Assembly (NCBI RefSeq): GCF_001424045.1
Contig: NZ_LMQB01000001.1
Span: 656,083 to 720,082 of the forward strand
Direction: 5' to 3'
DNA: 64,000 bases
From: Rhizobium sp. Leaf371
GTDB lineage: Bacteria > Pseudomonadota > Alphaproteobacteria > Rhizobiales > Rhizobiaceae
Shown here: positions 20,601 to 27,974 of the stretch, piece by piece
Numbering within the stretch: position 1 is the stretch's first letter
How the letters are laid out: each line of letters begins with the position of its first letter
Notes under the pieces: generated by a model
What the model was told of the DNA's origin: nothing
Seen by the model: only the letters and a program-made list of their open reading frames with translations
The model's database searches: none
Position numbers and translations under genes: made by a program

Positions 20601-20724
20601 GCTGTTCCTGCCGGCGCTCTACGTCGCCTGGTTCCGCATCCATGAGGACACGCCGGAGGCCGAGCCCAAGGCGGATGTCCATCCGGCGCCCCAGCCCCAG
20701 GCCCAGGCCCAGACCCAGACCTGA
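17614..20724 (+). CDS. RND multidrug/solute efflux pump
   Basis: Inner-membrane proton-driven RND transporter, 1036 residues, the full length of the AcrB/HAE family. One membrane helix at the N-terminus (residues about 12-32), a large periplasmic loop to about 330, a helix bundle containing the paired aspartates of the proton relay in IIALGLLVDDAMIAVE, a second periplasmic loop from about 555 to 860, and a C-terminal helix bundle. The C-terminus ends in a Gln/Ala/Thr-rich tail (PQAQAQTQT) made by a short hexamer repeat. It overlaps the second adaptor gene as ATGA. Two adaptors and no outer-membrane factor gene: a TolC-like channel must come from elsewhere. Confidence 0.92.
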   Translation: MKPFNLSDWGLGHRSLLWYFMLVFSLAGLLSYLNLGREEDPSFTIKTMIITAQWPGATVEDTIKQVTERIEKKLEELPQLDYTKSQTVAGQTTVFVYLRETTPAAQVAPTWVRVRNLVSDIKGSFPSGVQGPFFNDSFGDVYGNIYAFTSDGFSQRELRDTVEAVRAEVLTVPNAGKVDIIGAQDEVIFLEFSSRQLAALGLDQQSVVDTLQAQNAVAPSGVMQDSPERISVRVSGQFSSEESLRNLNLRVNDQFFRLSDVASIRRGYADPPSTIFRYNGEPAIALAVNMKQGANLLAFGEALTERMDTIEQKLPVGIDAHLVSDQPKIVDEAVSGFTRALFEAIAIVLAVSFVSLGLRAGLVVAVAIPLVLAMTFVIMEYLGISLQRISLGALIIALGLLVDDAMIAVEMMVARLEAGDDLRKAATYVYTSTAFPMLTGTLVTVAGFIPVGLNNSAAGEFTFTLFIVIAASLILSWIVAVLFTPLLGVLMLPKTMKQHHGSKGIVARIFSRLLLICMRFRWVTIAVTLIVFAGSVYGMQFVQQQFFPSSDRNELIIDWNLPQSASIRETQRQIAQFENEKLKGNPDVEHWSSYVGQGAVRFVLSFDVQPNSPAFGQTIIVSKSIEARDRLKGDLEAYLKKTFIGTDAYVKLLDIGPPVGRPVAYRVSGPEIQTVRQLALDLGNIVGGNKHLGDVAYDWNEPSRVVKIDVQQDKARQLGITSQAIATTINGIVGGTTATQVRDDIYLVNIVGRAVEAERSSIETLRDLQLPVGDGRSVPLAAVATFRYDVEQPLIWTRSRIPTVTVRAGMIDKVQPATAVAELTPAVKTFEATLPPGYAIAVAGAVEESGKAQGPIAAVVPLMLFVMATILMIQLQSFSRLFLVFAVAPLAIIGVVAALLPSGAPMGFVAILGILALIGILIRNSVILIDQIETLRREGVAPWRAVVEATEHRMRPIMLTAAAASLALIPIAREIFWGPMAYAMIGGIIVGTILTLLFLPALYVAWFRIHEDTPEAEPKADVHPAPQPQAQAQTQT

Positions 20725-20750
20725 AGGCCTTCCGCGCCCCAATCTTTCAG

Positions 20751-20781
20751 CGCCGCCCCTCCACCCGACGGGCGGCGTTTT
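20751..20781 (+). terminator. Intrinsic terminator of the RND operon
   Basis: Stem CGCCGCCC / GGGCGGCG (20751-20758 with 20770-20777), followed by TTTT, 26 bp after the pump stop and just before the convergent LysR gene ends. Confidence 0.75.
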
Positions 20782-20783
20782 CG

Positions 20784-21641
20784 TCAGAGCGAAAGGTTGC
20801 GCGTGATGAAGTCGGCGAGGTCCTGCGCTTCGGGTCCGAGCGTCGCACGGCCCTTCACCAAAGCGAGTTCCGCTTCGGGTTGCGGCTCGAAGCCTTCGGC
20901 CGGCGTCAGCCGCCGATGATCCGGCAGGACGGCATTGGCCGGCACGAGGCTGACGCCGAGGCCGGAAGCGACGGCGGCCTGCACGCCCATCAGGCCCTGG
21001 CTGGTATAGGCGATCCGCCAGCGCCGACCGCTGCGTTCCACAGCGCGCATGGCGCGCTCCCGATAGATGCAGCCGACCGGGAAGACGGCGAGGGGCACGA
21101 TGTCGTCCTCGACGGCGCGGTTCTCGCTGCCGATCCAGACGAGGTCCTCCTTCCAGCTCGCGAGACAGGCGCCCACACTCGGCTCGCGCTTGACGAGCGC
21201 CAGATCGATCTCGCCCGCCTCCAGAAGCCGCCCGAGGCCCGTGCTCCAGCCGCTCGTCGTATCCAGGCGAAGATGCGGCGAGGCATCGGCGAAGCCCGAC
21301 AGCAGATCGATCAGCCGCCGACCGGCGAAATCTTCGGGAACGCCGAGCCGTACGGTGCGTGGCGCCGAGGGCCGGCGCATCACCTCGGTCGCCTCGTCGG
21401 CCGTGGCGAGCAACCGGCGGGCATAGCTCAGGAGCAGCTCGCCGGCTTCCGTCGTCTGCAGCGTCCCGCTCGACCGGTCGCGCAGGATGAGGGTCTGGGA
21501 CAGGCCGGTTTCCAGCTTCTTGATCTGCTGGCTGACGGTGGATTGTGTGAGGAAAACGCGCTCGGCCGCGCGGGTGAAACCGCCACTGTCGATGACGGCC
21601 ACAAAGGTGCGCAGCAGGTCGAGGTCGAACGGGTAGCTCAT
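20784..21641 (-). CDS. LysR-family transcriptional regulator
   Basis: 285 residues. The helix-turn-helix is at about residues 5-63 (LLRTFVAVIDSGGFTRAAERVFLTQSTVSQQIKKLE), followed by a LysR substrate-binding domain. ATG at 21641 is preferred to an upstream TTG. It is divergent from the HAD hydrolase / class II aldolase pair and 91 bp away, so those are its likely targets. An imperfect symmetric site lies right before its start. Ligand unknown. Confidence 0.85.
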   Translation of the reverse strand: MSYPFDLDLLRTFVAVIDSGGFTRAAERVFLTQSTVSQQIKKLETGLSQTLILRDRSSGTLQTTEAGELLLSYARRLLATADEATEVMRRPSAPRTVRLGVPEDFAGRRLIDLLSGFADASPHLRLDTTSGWSTGLGRLLEAGEIDLALVKREPSVGACLASWKEDLVWIGSENRAVEDDIVPLAVFPVGCIYRERAMRAVERSGRRWRIAYTSQGLMGVQAAVASGLGVSLVPANAVLPDHRRLTPAEGFEPQPEAELALVKGRATLGPEAQDLADFITRNLSL

Positions 21642-21645
21642 TGGA

Positions 21646-21668
21646 TTCCGCAATTCGGTTTATCGGAA
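21646..21668. promoter_or_regulatory. Candidate LysR binding site
   Basis: TTCCG and CGGAA separated by 13 bases, 5 bp upstream of the LysR gene in the divergent intergenic region. The symmetry and position fit an autoregulatory LysR site, but this rests on a 5-base arm only. Confidence 0.35.
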
Positions 21669-21732
21669 CATTTAATTTCCCGATGACGTCGATCTTTGTC
21701 AACATGAGCCGGAACGCAAAGGAGGACCCGGG

Positions 21733-22437
21733 ATGACATTATCCGGACCACGGCCGGAATGGCTGACATTCGATTGCTACGGCACCTTGATCCAGTGGGA
21801 CGAGGGGCTGATGGCGGCGATCGAGACAATTCTGTCGGACGAGGTTGCGACCGTCGATCCCGCAGCCTTCATTGCGACCTTCGACGGTCACGAGCACGCG
21901 CTGGAAGCGGAGCGGCCGCACCGATCGTTCCGCGCGGTCAGCGCGCTCGCCTTGGAAAAGACGATGGCGGCGTTCGGCCTCCGCTTCGATGCCGCGGATG
22001 CCGAGATCCTCACCGGATCGATCGGCCGCATGCCGCCTTTTCCAGAGGTGGTCGAGACGCTTCGCCGGCTCAAGGAGGCCGGCTTCAAGCTCGCGATCAT
22101 CTCCAACACGGACGATGCGATCATCGCCGGAAACGTCTCCCAGCTCGGAGGGGTCATCGATCGGGTGATCACGGCCGAGCAGGCCGGCGCCTACAAGCCG
22201 ACGGCGCAGATCTTTCAGCATGCCTGGGACAGCCTCGGCATTTCGCGCGACGCACTGGTGCATATCTGCGCGAGCCCGCATCTCGACCTTGTCGCGGCGC
22301 GCGATCTGGGCTTTCGTACGATCTGGATCGACCGTGGAACGGGTCGCAAGCCGCCTTCGGATTACCGGCCGGAGGCGCGCGTCCCCTCGCTCGACCACGT
22401 GCCCGGCCTGCTCCGGGCGGCCGGATGGATGACATGA
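21733..22437 (+). CDS. Haloacid dehalogenase type II / HAD-family hydrolase
   Basis: 234-residue HAD hydrolase. Motif I is LTFDCYGTLIQWD, with the nucleophilic Asp but Cys-Tyr in place of the DxD second Asp, as in L-2-haloacid dehalogenases. Motif II is LAIISNTDD and motif III includes GAYKPTAQIF; the motif IV region is HICASPHLDLVAARDLG. Start ATG at 21733 follows GGAGGACCCGGG. It is 16 bp before a class II aldolase gene and divergent from a LysR regulator. True dehalogenation is only one of the possible activities; phosphatase-like action is also possible. Confidence 0.82.
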   Translation: MTLSGPRPEWLTFDCYGTLIQWDEGLMAAIETILSDEVATVDPAAFIATFDGHEHALEAERPHRSFRAVSALALEKTMAAFGLRFDAADAEILTGSIGRMPPFPEVVETLRRLKEAGFKLAIISNTDDAIIAGNVSQLGGVIDRVITAEQAGAYKPTAQIFQHAWDSLGISRDALVHICASPHLDLVAARDLGFRTIWIDRGTGRKPPSDYRPEARVPSLDHVPGLLRAAGWMT

Positions 22438-22453
22438 GACTTTGGAGGCCGAT

Positions 22454-23245
22454 ATGGCGCATGAATTGACGATCCCGAAGACCGGCCCTGCCTTGCTGCG
22501 CAACGTGTCGCTGGAGACCGACGAGATCTGGCAGGCGCGTGCCGATCTTGCCGCCTGCCTGCGCATGGCGGCGCGGCTCGGGCTGGAGGAGGGTATCTGC
22601 AACCATTTTTCCGCCGTGGTGCCCGGGCATCCCGATCTCTTCCTCGTCAACCGGCTCGGCTGGGCGTTTCAGGAGGCGACCGCCTCGTCGCTGCTCGTCT
22701 GCGATTTCGAGGGCCATGTGATCGCGGGCGACGGGGTGCCGGAGGCGACGGCCTTCTACATTCACGCCCGGCTGCACAAGCAGAACCCACGCGTCGGCGC
22801 CGCCTTTCACACGCACATGCCGAACGCGACCGCGCTCAGCATGGTCGAAGGCGAGCCGCTGGTCTGGGCGGGGCAGACGGCGCTGAAATTCTACGGTCGC
22901 GTCGCCGTGGACGCCGCCTATAACGGGCTGGCGCTGGACGAGAGCGAAGGCGACCGCATCGCGGCGGTCCTGGGCGACAAGGACATTCTGTTCATGAAGA
23001 ACCACGGGGTCATGGTCTGTGGGCCGACGATCGCGGAGGCATGGGACGACCTTTATTACCTTGAGCGCGCGGCGGAGGTGCAGCTGAAGGCGATGAGCAC
23101 CGGGCGCCGCCTGCTGCCGGTCTCGCCGGAGATCGCGACCCTTGCCGCACGGCAGATGCGCGAGGGCGACCCGGAAAGTGCAAGGCTCCATCTGGAAAGC
23201 GTGCGGCGGGTTCTGGACCGGCAGCAACCGGACTATACGAGCTGA
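22454..23245 (+). CDS. Class II aldolase/adducin family protein
   Basis: 263 residues of the zinc-dependent class II aldolase/adducin fold. The conserved His pair is in AAFHTHMPNAT, another in the KNHGVMVCGPT stretch, and the GICNHFSAVVPGHPDLFLVN segment is typical of the FucA-like group without phosphate-binding residues being certain. ATG at 22454 is chosen because GGAGG lies 5 bases before it; an in-frame TTG at 22442 is less likely. Probably co-transcribed with the HAD hydrolase. Substrate unknown; rhizobial members are often simply called class II aldolases. Confidence 0.85.
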   Translation: MAHELTIPKTGPALLRNVSLETDEIWQARADLAACLRMAARLGLEEGICNHFSAVVPGHPDLFLVNRLGWAFQEATASSLLVCDFEGHVIAGDGVPEATAFYIHARLHKQNPRVGAAFHTHMPNATALSMVEGEPLVWAGQTALKFYGRVAVDAAYNGLALDESEGDRIAAVLGDKDILFMKNHGVMVCGPTIAEAWDDLYYLERAAEVQLKAMSTGRRLLPVSPEIATLAARQMREGDPESARLHLESVRRVLDRQQPDYTS

Positions 23246-23266
23246 GGCATTCGGCGAAGCCCGCGC

Positions 23267-24757
23267 TCAGCGCGGGTGCATTTCCTCGCCGTCCTCGTCC
23301 TCGTCGCCGATCGGCGCTTCCATGGTGAAGACCACGCCCGTCACGTCGAATCGCAGTTCGGCGCTGCCGCCGAGGCTGTTGGACAGCACGCGTTCGATCA
23401 TGCGCGTGCCGAAGCCGCGGCTGGTCGGGGGTGCGACGGGCGGTCCGTCGCGCTCTTCCCAGGTGAGCTTCAGGCGTTTCAGCGGCGCGTCCGGCACGGC
23501 ATGCCAGCGCACGCGAATGCGTCCGGCGAGGTTGGACAGCGCGCCGTACTTGATGGCGTTGGTCGCCAGTTCATGCAGCGCCATGGCGAGCGTCAGCACG
23601 AGATTGGAGGAGACCTGCAGATCCGGCCCGTCGATATCGATCCGGTTCGGGTAGCTGTCCCAGAACGGATCGAGCGTCGCGCGCACGATGCGGCCGAGAT
23701 CGGCGCCCGCGAAGTTGCCGGACACCAGCAGGTCCTGTGCAGCGCCGATCGACTGGAGGCGCGACGTGATGGCCTTGCCGGCGGCTTCCTTGTCCGGGGC
23801 CTGACGAAGCGTCTGGTTGATCACGGATTGCACCGTGGTCATCAGGTTCTTCATGCGGTGGCTGAGTTCGCGCACGGTGATGGCGCGCGCCTCCTCGGTG
23901 CGCTTGCGGTCGGTGATGTCCACCGACAGCCCCGACATCTGCGACGCGTGACCGTCCTGCTCGTAATAGACCAGCCCGCGGATGTGCACCCAGCGCAGCC
24001 GACCATCGGGCAGGACACAGCGATGCTCGACGTCATACTCCTCGTGGCGTTCCACGGCGTTGCGAAACGCCTCGTGGACCCGCGCCTGATCCTCCGGCAG
24101 GACGGCGTTCAGGAGATCGCTGACCGTGAAATCCTGGTCGGGTGCGAAGCCGAAGTTCGCCTTGCAGTCCGGTGAGGCGACGAGTTCCATGGTCGCGATA
24201 TTGAGGGTCCAGTAGCCGAGATGGCCCGCTTCCATGGCGAAGCGAAGCTGCGTCTCGTTGCGCTTCAGCTCGGCCGTGCGCTTCTGGACTTCACCCTCCA
24301 GCAGGTCGCGGTCCCGTTCCAGCCGCACGACCCGGTCGCGCTCCATCGTGACATCGAGCTGCGACGCGAAGAAGTAGGTGAGGTCGCCCTCCTCGTTGAA
24401 CACGGGCGAGATCAGCAGGCGATTCCAGAATTTTTCGCCATTCTTCTTGTAGTTTACGACATCGATTTCGATCGGATACAGATTGTCGATCGCATCGCGA
24501 ATTTTCTGGATATCGTCGCGATCGGTTTCCGGGCCCTGGAGAAAGCGACAGTTCTTGTCGATGATCTCGTGACGCTCGTAGCCGGTGAAGCGCAGGAAGG
24601 CTTCGTTGACGAACACGATCGGATTGTCGGGCCTCGACGGATCGGTAATCAGCATGGGCATGCGCGTTGCGCGCACCGCTGCTGCGAAGGGGTCGTGCCC
24701 GACATCCCTCCGGGCAATCTGGGCCTCGATACGCTGATGCTCTGTGACGTCGTTCAA
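23267..24757 (-). CDS. LOV-domain HWE histidine kinase (blue-light sensor)
   Basis: 496-residue soluble sensor kinase. Residues about 25-140 are a LOV (PAS) domain with the flavin-adduct cysteine C70 in DKNCRFLQ; the first position of the usual GxNCRFLQ is Asp here. A second PAS domain spans about 165-285. The kinase core has the phospho-acceptor H300 in [15 protein letters not shown], an N-box [16 protein letters not shown], and a WEE motif, marking the HWE family found in Rhizobiales. Start TTG at 24757 is preceded by AGAGGA and there is a stop shortly upstream, with no ATG alternative before the LOV fold. An upstream TTGACT at 24828-24833 (minus strand) may be the -35. No cognate regulator adjacent. 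Confidence 0.88.
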   Translation of the reverse strand: MNDVTEHQRIEAQIARRDVGHDPFAAAVRATRMPMLITDPSRPDNPIVFVNEAFLRFTGYERHEIIDKNCRFLQGPETDRDDIQKIRDAIDNLYPIEIDVVNYKKNGEKFWNRLLISPVFNEEGDLTYFFASQLDVTMERDRVVRLERDRDLLEGEVQKRTAELKRNETQLRFAMEAGHLGYWTLNIATMELVASPDCKANFGFAPDQDFTVSDLLNAVLPEDQARVHEAFRNAVERHEEYDVEHRCVLPDGRLRWVHIRGLVYYEQDGHASQMSGLSVDITDRKRTEEARAITVRELSHRMKNLMTTVQSVINQTLRQAPDKEAAGKAITSRLQSIGAAQDLLVSGNFAGADLGRIVRATLDPFWDSYPNRIDIDGPDLQVSSNLVLTLAMALHELATNAIKYGALSNLAGRIRVRWHAVPDAPLKRLKLTWEERDGPPVAPPTSRGFGTRMIERVLSNSLGGSAELRFDVTGVVFTMEAPIGDEDEDGEEMHPR

Positions 24758-24933
24758 TGACTGTCCTCTCGGTGGCCTTTCTCCTAGACGGTTAATTCAG
24801 GGCGGCCATTTAAAAAAACAATATCCGAGTCAAAAACTTGGGGAAACGGAGGATCTGGGTCGTCATGATCGGTCGGACGTCGATGGATCGTGTGAGACGG
24901 CCCGGGAAGGGCCGCCTCGGAGATCTTGCGGCC

Positions 24934-25086
24934 TTATTTCTTGCCCGTCGACAGCACGCGGCTGGACGCATCGTCAAGAGCGCGGCTGCTGTCCTGGCCG
25001 TCACGCTTCAAGCCGTTGGCCGTGTTGCCGCAGCCGGCCAGCGTCAGGGCGGAGATGGTGAGGATGGCGATGAAGATCGGGCGCAT
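24934..25086 (-). CDS. Small lipoprotein (50 aa)
   Basis: A 50-residue protein with a hydrophobic signal and the lipobox LAGC (cysteine at residue 19), followed by a short polar tail rich in Asn, Ser, Asp and Lys. It resembles entericidin-like envelope lipoproteins in size and layout, and the second such gene of the window at 49114 shares the CGNT start of the mature part. ATG at 25086 is preceded by AAGGAGAAACC, an excellent ribosome-binding site. A stem (24898-24903 with 24909-24914) lies 20 bp after its stop and may stop transcription, but no T-run follows. Function unknown. Confidence 0.75.
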   Translation of the reverse strand: MRPIFIAILTISALTLAGCGNTANGLKRDGQDSSRALDDASSRVLSTGKK

Positions 25087-25160
25087 GGTTTCTCCTTCGG
25101 ACAAGGTTCGGTTGGGTTATTCAGGTCTCGATCCGGAAAATGTGGCGAGCCGCGACTTTG

Positions 25161-25763
25161 TCAATCCTCGACGTGCGGTTCGCCTGACGCCGGCATCGGA
25201 CCGCGTTTCTTCGCCGCGAAGCTGCGGCTGAGATAATGCGAGCCGGCCAGACCGAACCGCCAGGGATGATCGATTGCCTTGGTGATGCCGATCCGCGGGC
25301 CTGCGACGATGTCGACGGGACTTTGCGCTGCTGTGAGATGAAAGGGCGCGGCCAGCAGCGACAGGCCGTCATGACCGGCATCGATGCCGAGCGCCTGGCA
25401 GAGGCGACCCGGCCCGGCGCAGAGGAGCCTCGGATTGTCGAGCCCGCGGCGATCGACCATCGCCTGCAGGCCGGCTGTCGGCTGCAGCGCGCGAACGAGC
25501 ACGGCGCTCCCCGGGCGGCAGACCATATTCATGCACCAGTGCATGCCATAGGATCGGTAGACATAGGCATGCGCCGGCGGCCCGAACATGGCGCGGTTGC
25601 GCGGCGTCGGGCCGCGAAAGCTATGGGAGGCCGCATCGTCCGGCTCATAGGCTTCGGTTTCCACGATGACGCCGCCGATCCCGTCGACGAGCAGGGACGC
25701 GCCGACGAGGTCGCGGGCGGCATCGAAAGCGGAACGGTCGAAAAAATCGGCGTGGATCATCAT
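25161..25763 (-). CDS. 3-methyladenine DNA glycosylase (AAG/MPG family)
   Basis: 200-residue alkylbase DNA glycosylase, which removes alkylated purines in base-excision repair. Family features: [19 protein letters not shown] with the catalytic Glu, [25 protein letters not shown] with the base-flipping Tyr, and [11 protein letters not shown]. The N-terminus reads [21 protein letters not shown]; either ATG of the pair at 25763/25760 may be used. It is divergent from the small exported protein gene. Length is as usual for the bacterial family. Confidence 0.9.
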   Translation of the reverse strand: MMIHADFFDRSAFDAARDLVGASLLVDGIGGVIVETEAYEPDDAASHSFRGPTPRNRAMFGPPAHAYVYRSYGMHWCMNMVCRPGSAVLVRALQPTAGLQAMVDRRGLDNPRLLCAGPGRLCQALGIDAGHDGLSLLAAPFHLTAAQSPVDIVAGPRIGITKAIDHPWRFGLAGSHYLSRSFAAKKRGPMPASGEPHVED

Positions 25764-25874
25764 GGTCGTCTGTGGTCCAGCCCTTTGAGCGAGGGGGTTC
25801 GGATCGTCCTCTGGCGCGAACCCAAGGGAACGATCCGGCACGATTTCTCGTTGGGGAGGAAAAGGAGATTCCCC

Positions 25875-26216
25875 ATGCTCGTCAAGTCTTCCCTTCGAAA
25901 CGCGCTGCTGACCGCCGCCGGCGCCGCAGCTTTTACGGCGACCGTCCTGTCCGTCGTGATCGTGCCCACCCGTGCCGCCTTCGCCCAGGCGCAGCAGGGC
26001 GAGTGCGCCGTCGGCACGCCGCAGAAGGGCACGGCGCCGAACGCAAATCCCGGCAGCGGCTCGCTGACCGAAAAACTCGACGACTGCAACGGCGTGCTCA
26101 AGCCACCGGCCGTCGGCGATAGCGAGATCGTCGAGCCTGCACCGCAGACCGGCCAGATGCCGGTGATCACGCCAAATGAACTGCCCAAGGATGGAAATCC
26201 GCCGCAACAGCCGTAA
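25875..26216 (+). CDS. Small exported protein of unknown function
   Basis: 113 residues. The N-terminus has a Sec signal (basic [12 protein letters not shown] then a long hydrophobic stretch, cleavage probably after AFA near residue 37). The mature part of about 76 residues is rich in Pro, Gly and Asn and contains two cysteines (in GECAVG and DDCNGV) that could form a disulfide. The start has AAGGAGATTCCCC before it. It lies 30 bp before the BrkB-family gene and could be co-transcribed. No family recognised; similar short Pro-rich exported proteins occur in rhizobia. Confidence 0.7.
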   Translation: MLVKSSLRNALLTAAGAAAFTATVLSVVIVPTRAAFAQAQQGECAVGTPQKGTAPNANPGSGSLTEKLDDCNGVLKPPAVGDSEIVEPAPQTGQMPVITPNELPKDGNPPQQP

Positions 26217-26246
26217 GTCTCACTCATAAGGCCGAGAGAGGGTTTC

Positions 26247-27266
26247 ATGGCAGACGGACATCAGGCCGGAAGGCAGGCAGTGAGCGGCGCAGTATCGCTC
26301 GGGGATCAGGCTCCGGAAAGCGATATCCGCGGGCGGCTCGCCGAGACGCCGTCCGCCATTCCCTTTCATGGGCTGAAGGACGTCTTCTGGCGGGTGATTG
26401 CCGAGATCAGCGAGGACCGCGTGACGCTGATTGCGGCCGGGGTCACCTATTATCTCCTGCTCGCGTTGTTCCCGGCGCTCGCCGCTCTCGTCTCCATCTA
26501 CGGTTTCGTCGCGGATCCCGGTGCGATCGGCGCGCAGGTGACCCTGCTTGCCGATGTCGTTCCGACCGGCTCGCTCGATATCATTCTCGAGCAGTTGAAG
26601 ACGCTCGCCACACAGAAGGCATCGACGCTGTCGATCGGCTTCGTGTTCGGCCTCGGCGTCGCCCTCTGGAGTGCGCATAACGGCATGCGCGCCTTGTTCG
26701 ACGCGATGAACATCGCTTATGGCGAGACGGAGAAGCGCGGGTTCTTCAAGCTGACCGGTCTGGGGCTGCTGTTCACGCTCGGTGCGCTCGGCGTCGCGGT
26801 CGTCGTCATCTCGGCCATCGGCATCCTGCCGGCCGTTCTGGCGTTTCTCTGGCTCGACCGCTGGGTGGAGCTTCTGGCGCGTTTCGCGCGCTGGCCGCTG
26901 ATGCTGGCGATCGTCTGCTTTGCCACGATGATGCTCTATCGCTACGGCCCGAGCCGGGAGACGGCCAAGCTCCGCTGGCTCACCTGGGGCGCCGCCTTCA
27001 CCAGTTTCGCCTGGCTTGGCGCATCGCTCGGCTTTTCCTACTACATCGAGAATTTTGCCAATTACAACGCGACTTACGGCACGCTCGGCGCCTTGATCGG
27101 CTTCATGGTGTGGACCTGGATGTCGGTGATCATCCTGATCGTCGGGGCGGAAATCAATGCGGAGCTGGAGCACCAGACCACGATCGATTCGACCACCGGG
27201 CATCCGAGGCCGATGGGAGAGCGCGGTGCCTATGTGGCCGACACGATCGGCGATCCCGCGTCCTGA
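26247..27266 (+). CDS. YihY/BrkB-family inner-membrane protein
   Basis: 339-residue polytopic membrane protein of the UPF0761/BrkB family (once wrongly called ribonuclease BN). About six hydrophobic segments start near residue 70 (AAGVTYYLLLALFPALAALVSIYG), with the family motifs GLGVALWSAHNGMRALFDAMN and the C-terminal LIGFMVWTWMSVIILIVGAEINAELEHQ. The N-terminal 65 residues are polar and cytoplasmic. The function is not established; roles in envelope or transport have been suggested for relatives. A GAGAGAGGG ribosome-binding site precedes the ATG. Confidence 0.88.
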   Translation: MADGHQAGRQAVSGAVSLGDQAPESDIRGRLAETPSAIPFHGLKDVFWRVIAEISEDRVTLIAAGVTYYLLLALFPALAALVSIYGFVADPGAIGAQVTLLADVVPTGSLDIILEQLKTLATQKASTLSIGFVFGLGVALWSAHNGMRALFDAMNIAYGETEKRGFFKLTGLGLLFTLGALGVAVVVISAIGILPAVLAFLWLDRWVELLARFARWPLMLAIVCFATMMLYRYGPSRETAKLRWLTWGAAFTSFAWLGASLGFSYYIENFANYNATYGTLGALIGFMVWTWMSVIILIVGAEINAELEHQTTIDSTTGHPRPMGERGAYVADTIGDPAS

Positions 27267-27306
27267 GCCGCACTGAAACGTCCAAGGCCCGCATTTGGCG
27301 ACCATG

Positions 27307-27340
27307 AAAAAAGCGACTGTCGCATCCCTGCGGCAATCGC
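27307..27340 (-). terminator. Intrinsic terminator after DUF2735
   Basis: A 12-bp stem with one mismatch and one wobble (27313-27324 with 27329-27340), followed by TTTTTT on the minus strand, 34 bp after the DUF2735 stop. Confidence 0.8.
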
Positions 27341-27374
27341 TCCTAACGTTTCGAAGAATATGGCATGTCGACCC

Positions 27375-27551
27375 TTACTGGGGCTTCGTCTCGTTCATGG
27401 CGGCTTCGTGATACCAGCTGTCGATGATGACAGGGGAGGCGGGGGTCTCGACTTTGACGTCGGGGGCCGTCTTCCAGCTGTTCAATCCTTTCAGGCCTCC
27501 AACCGGGAATTGGTAGATCGTTGCCGACTGGCGCTGTGGTGTCATTGGCAT
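27375..27551 (-). CDS. DUF2735 family small protein
   Basis: 58 residues, soluble, with the conserved ATIYQFPVGG motif (residues about 10-19) and a C-terminal IIDSWYHEAAMNE stretch, which define the small Rhizobiales family DUF2735. These genes commonly neighbour glnII; here it is divergent from glnII across a 423-bp regulatory region. ATG at 27551 has AAGGGAGCC before it. Function not known; nitrogen-status regulation together with glnII is a reasonable guess from shared upstream DNA. Confidence 0.82.
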   Translation of the reverse strand: MPMTPQRQSATIYQFPVGGLKGLNSWKTAPDVKVETPASPVIIDSWYHEAAMNETKPQ

Positions 27552-27603
27552 GGCATCGGCTCCCTTTTTATTTGTCCGAGTTATATGACGTTCATATGCA
27601 CAT

Positions 27604-27694
27604 ATTTTGCGCTGAATGTCTAAAAATAAATCAATTTCCTGTCGGGTTTTCGCGCAATTTTTGCTTCGGCGGCCAATTTTGCGCTGAATGCGCA
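27604..27694. repeat. 15-bp direct repeat and inverted repeat in the glnII/DUF2735 regulatory region
   Basis: The 15-mer ATTTTGCGCTGAATG occurs at 27604-27618 and again exactly at 27676-27690, 72 bp apart. The second copy continues into an inverted repeat TGCGC-TGAAT-GCGCA (27680-27694). Position upstream of a sigma-54 promoter suggests enhancer sites for NtrC, although the spacing differs from the classical NtrC consensus. Confidence 0.5.
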
Positions 27695-27879
27695 TTTTTT
27701 CTGCCTGCATTTTCCCCGTACGAACTCGTCGTGGTCCTGCAGGGTTCCGCCCGGCTGCCAAAGTGCTGTGCTGCAGGGCGCAAATTGCTGCATCTTTTCA
27801 AGCGGGAGGCGGCGAGGCTGCGATTTCCTGCGCTGGAACACACAGAATAATCGGCTTGAGGCGCTCTTCGTCACAAAAC

Positions 27880-27895
27880 TGGCACGGCATGTGCA
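27880..27895 (+). promoter_or_regulatory. Sigma-54 promoter of glnII
   Basis: TGGCACGGCATGTGCA matches the -24/-12 consensus (TGGCAC, then GC) with the required spacing of GG to GC; only the first T of TTGC is replaced by G. It is 80 bp before the glnII start. NtrC/sigma-54 control of glnII is established in rhizobia. Confidence 0.85.
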
Positions 27896-27974
27896 TTCCC
27901 TTCTGGTCAGAGGGTTCGGTTGCCGGTTTCGGCGTCGATCTCCTGGATTGCTCACCACTTATGAGAGATTTGCC

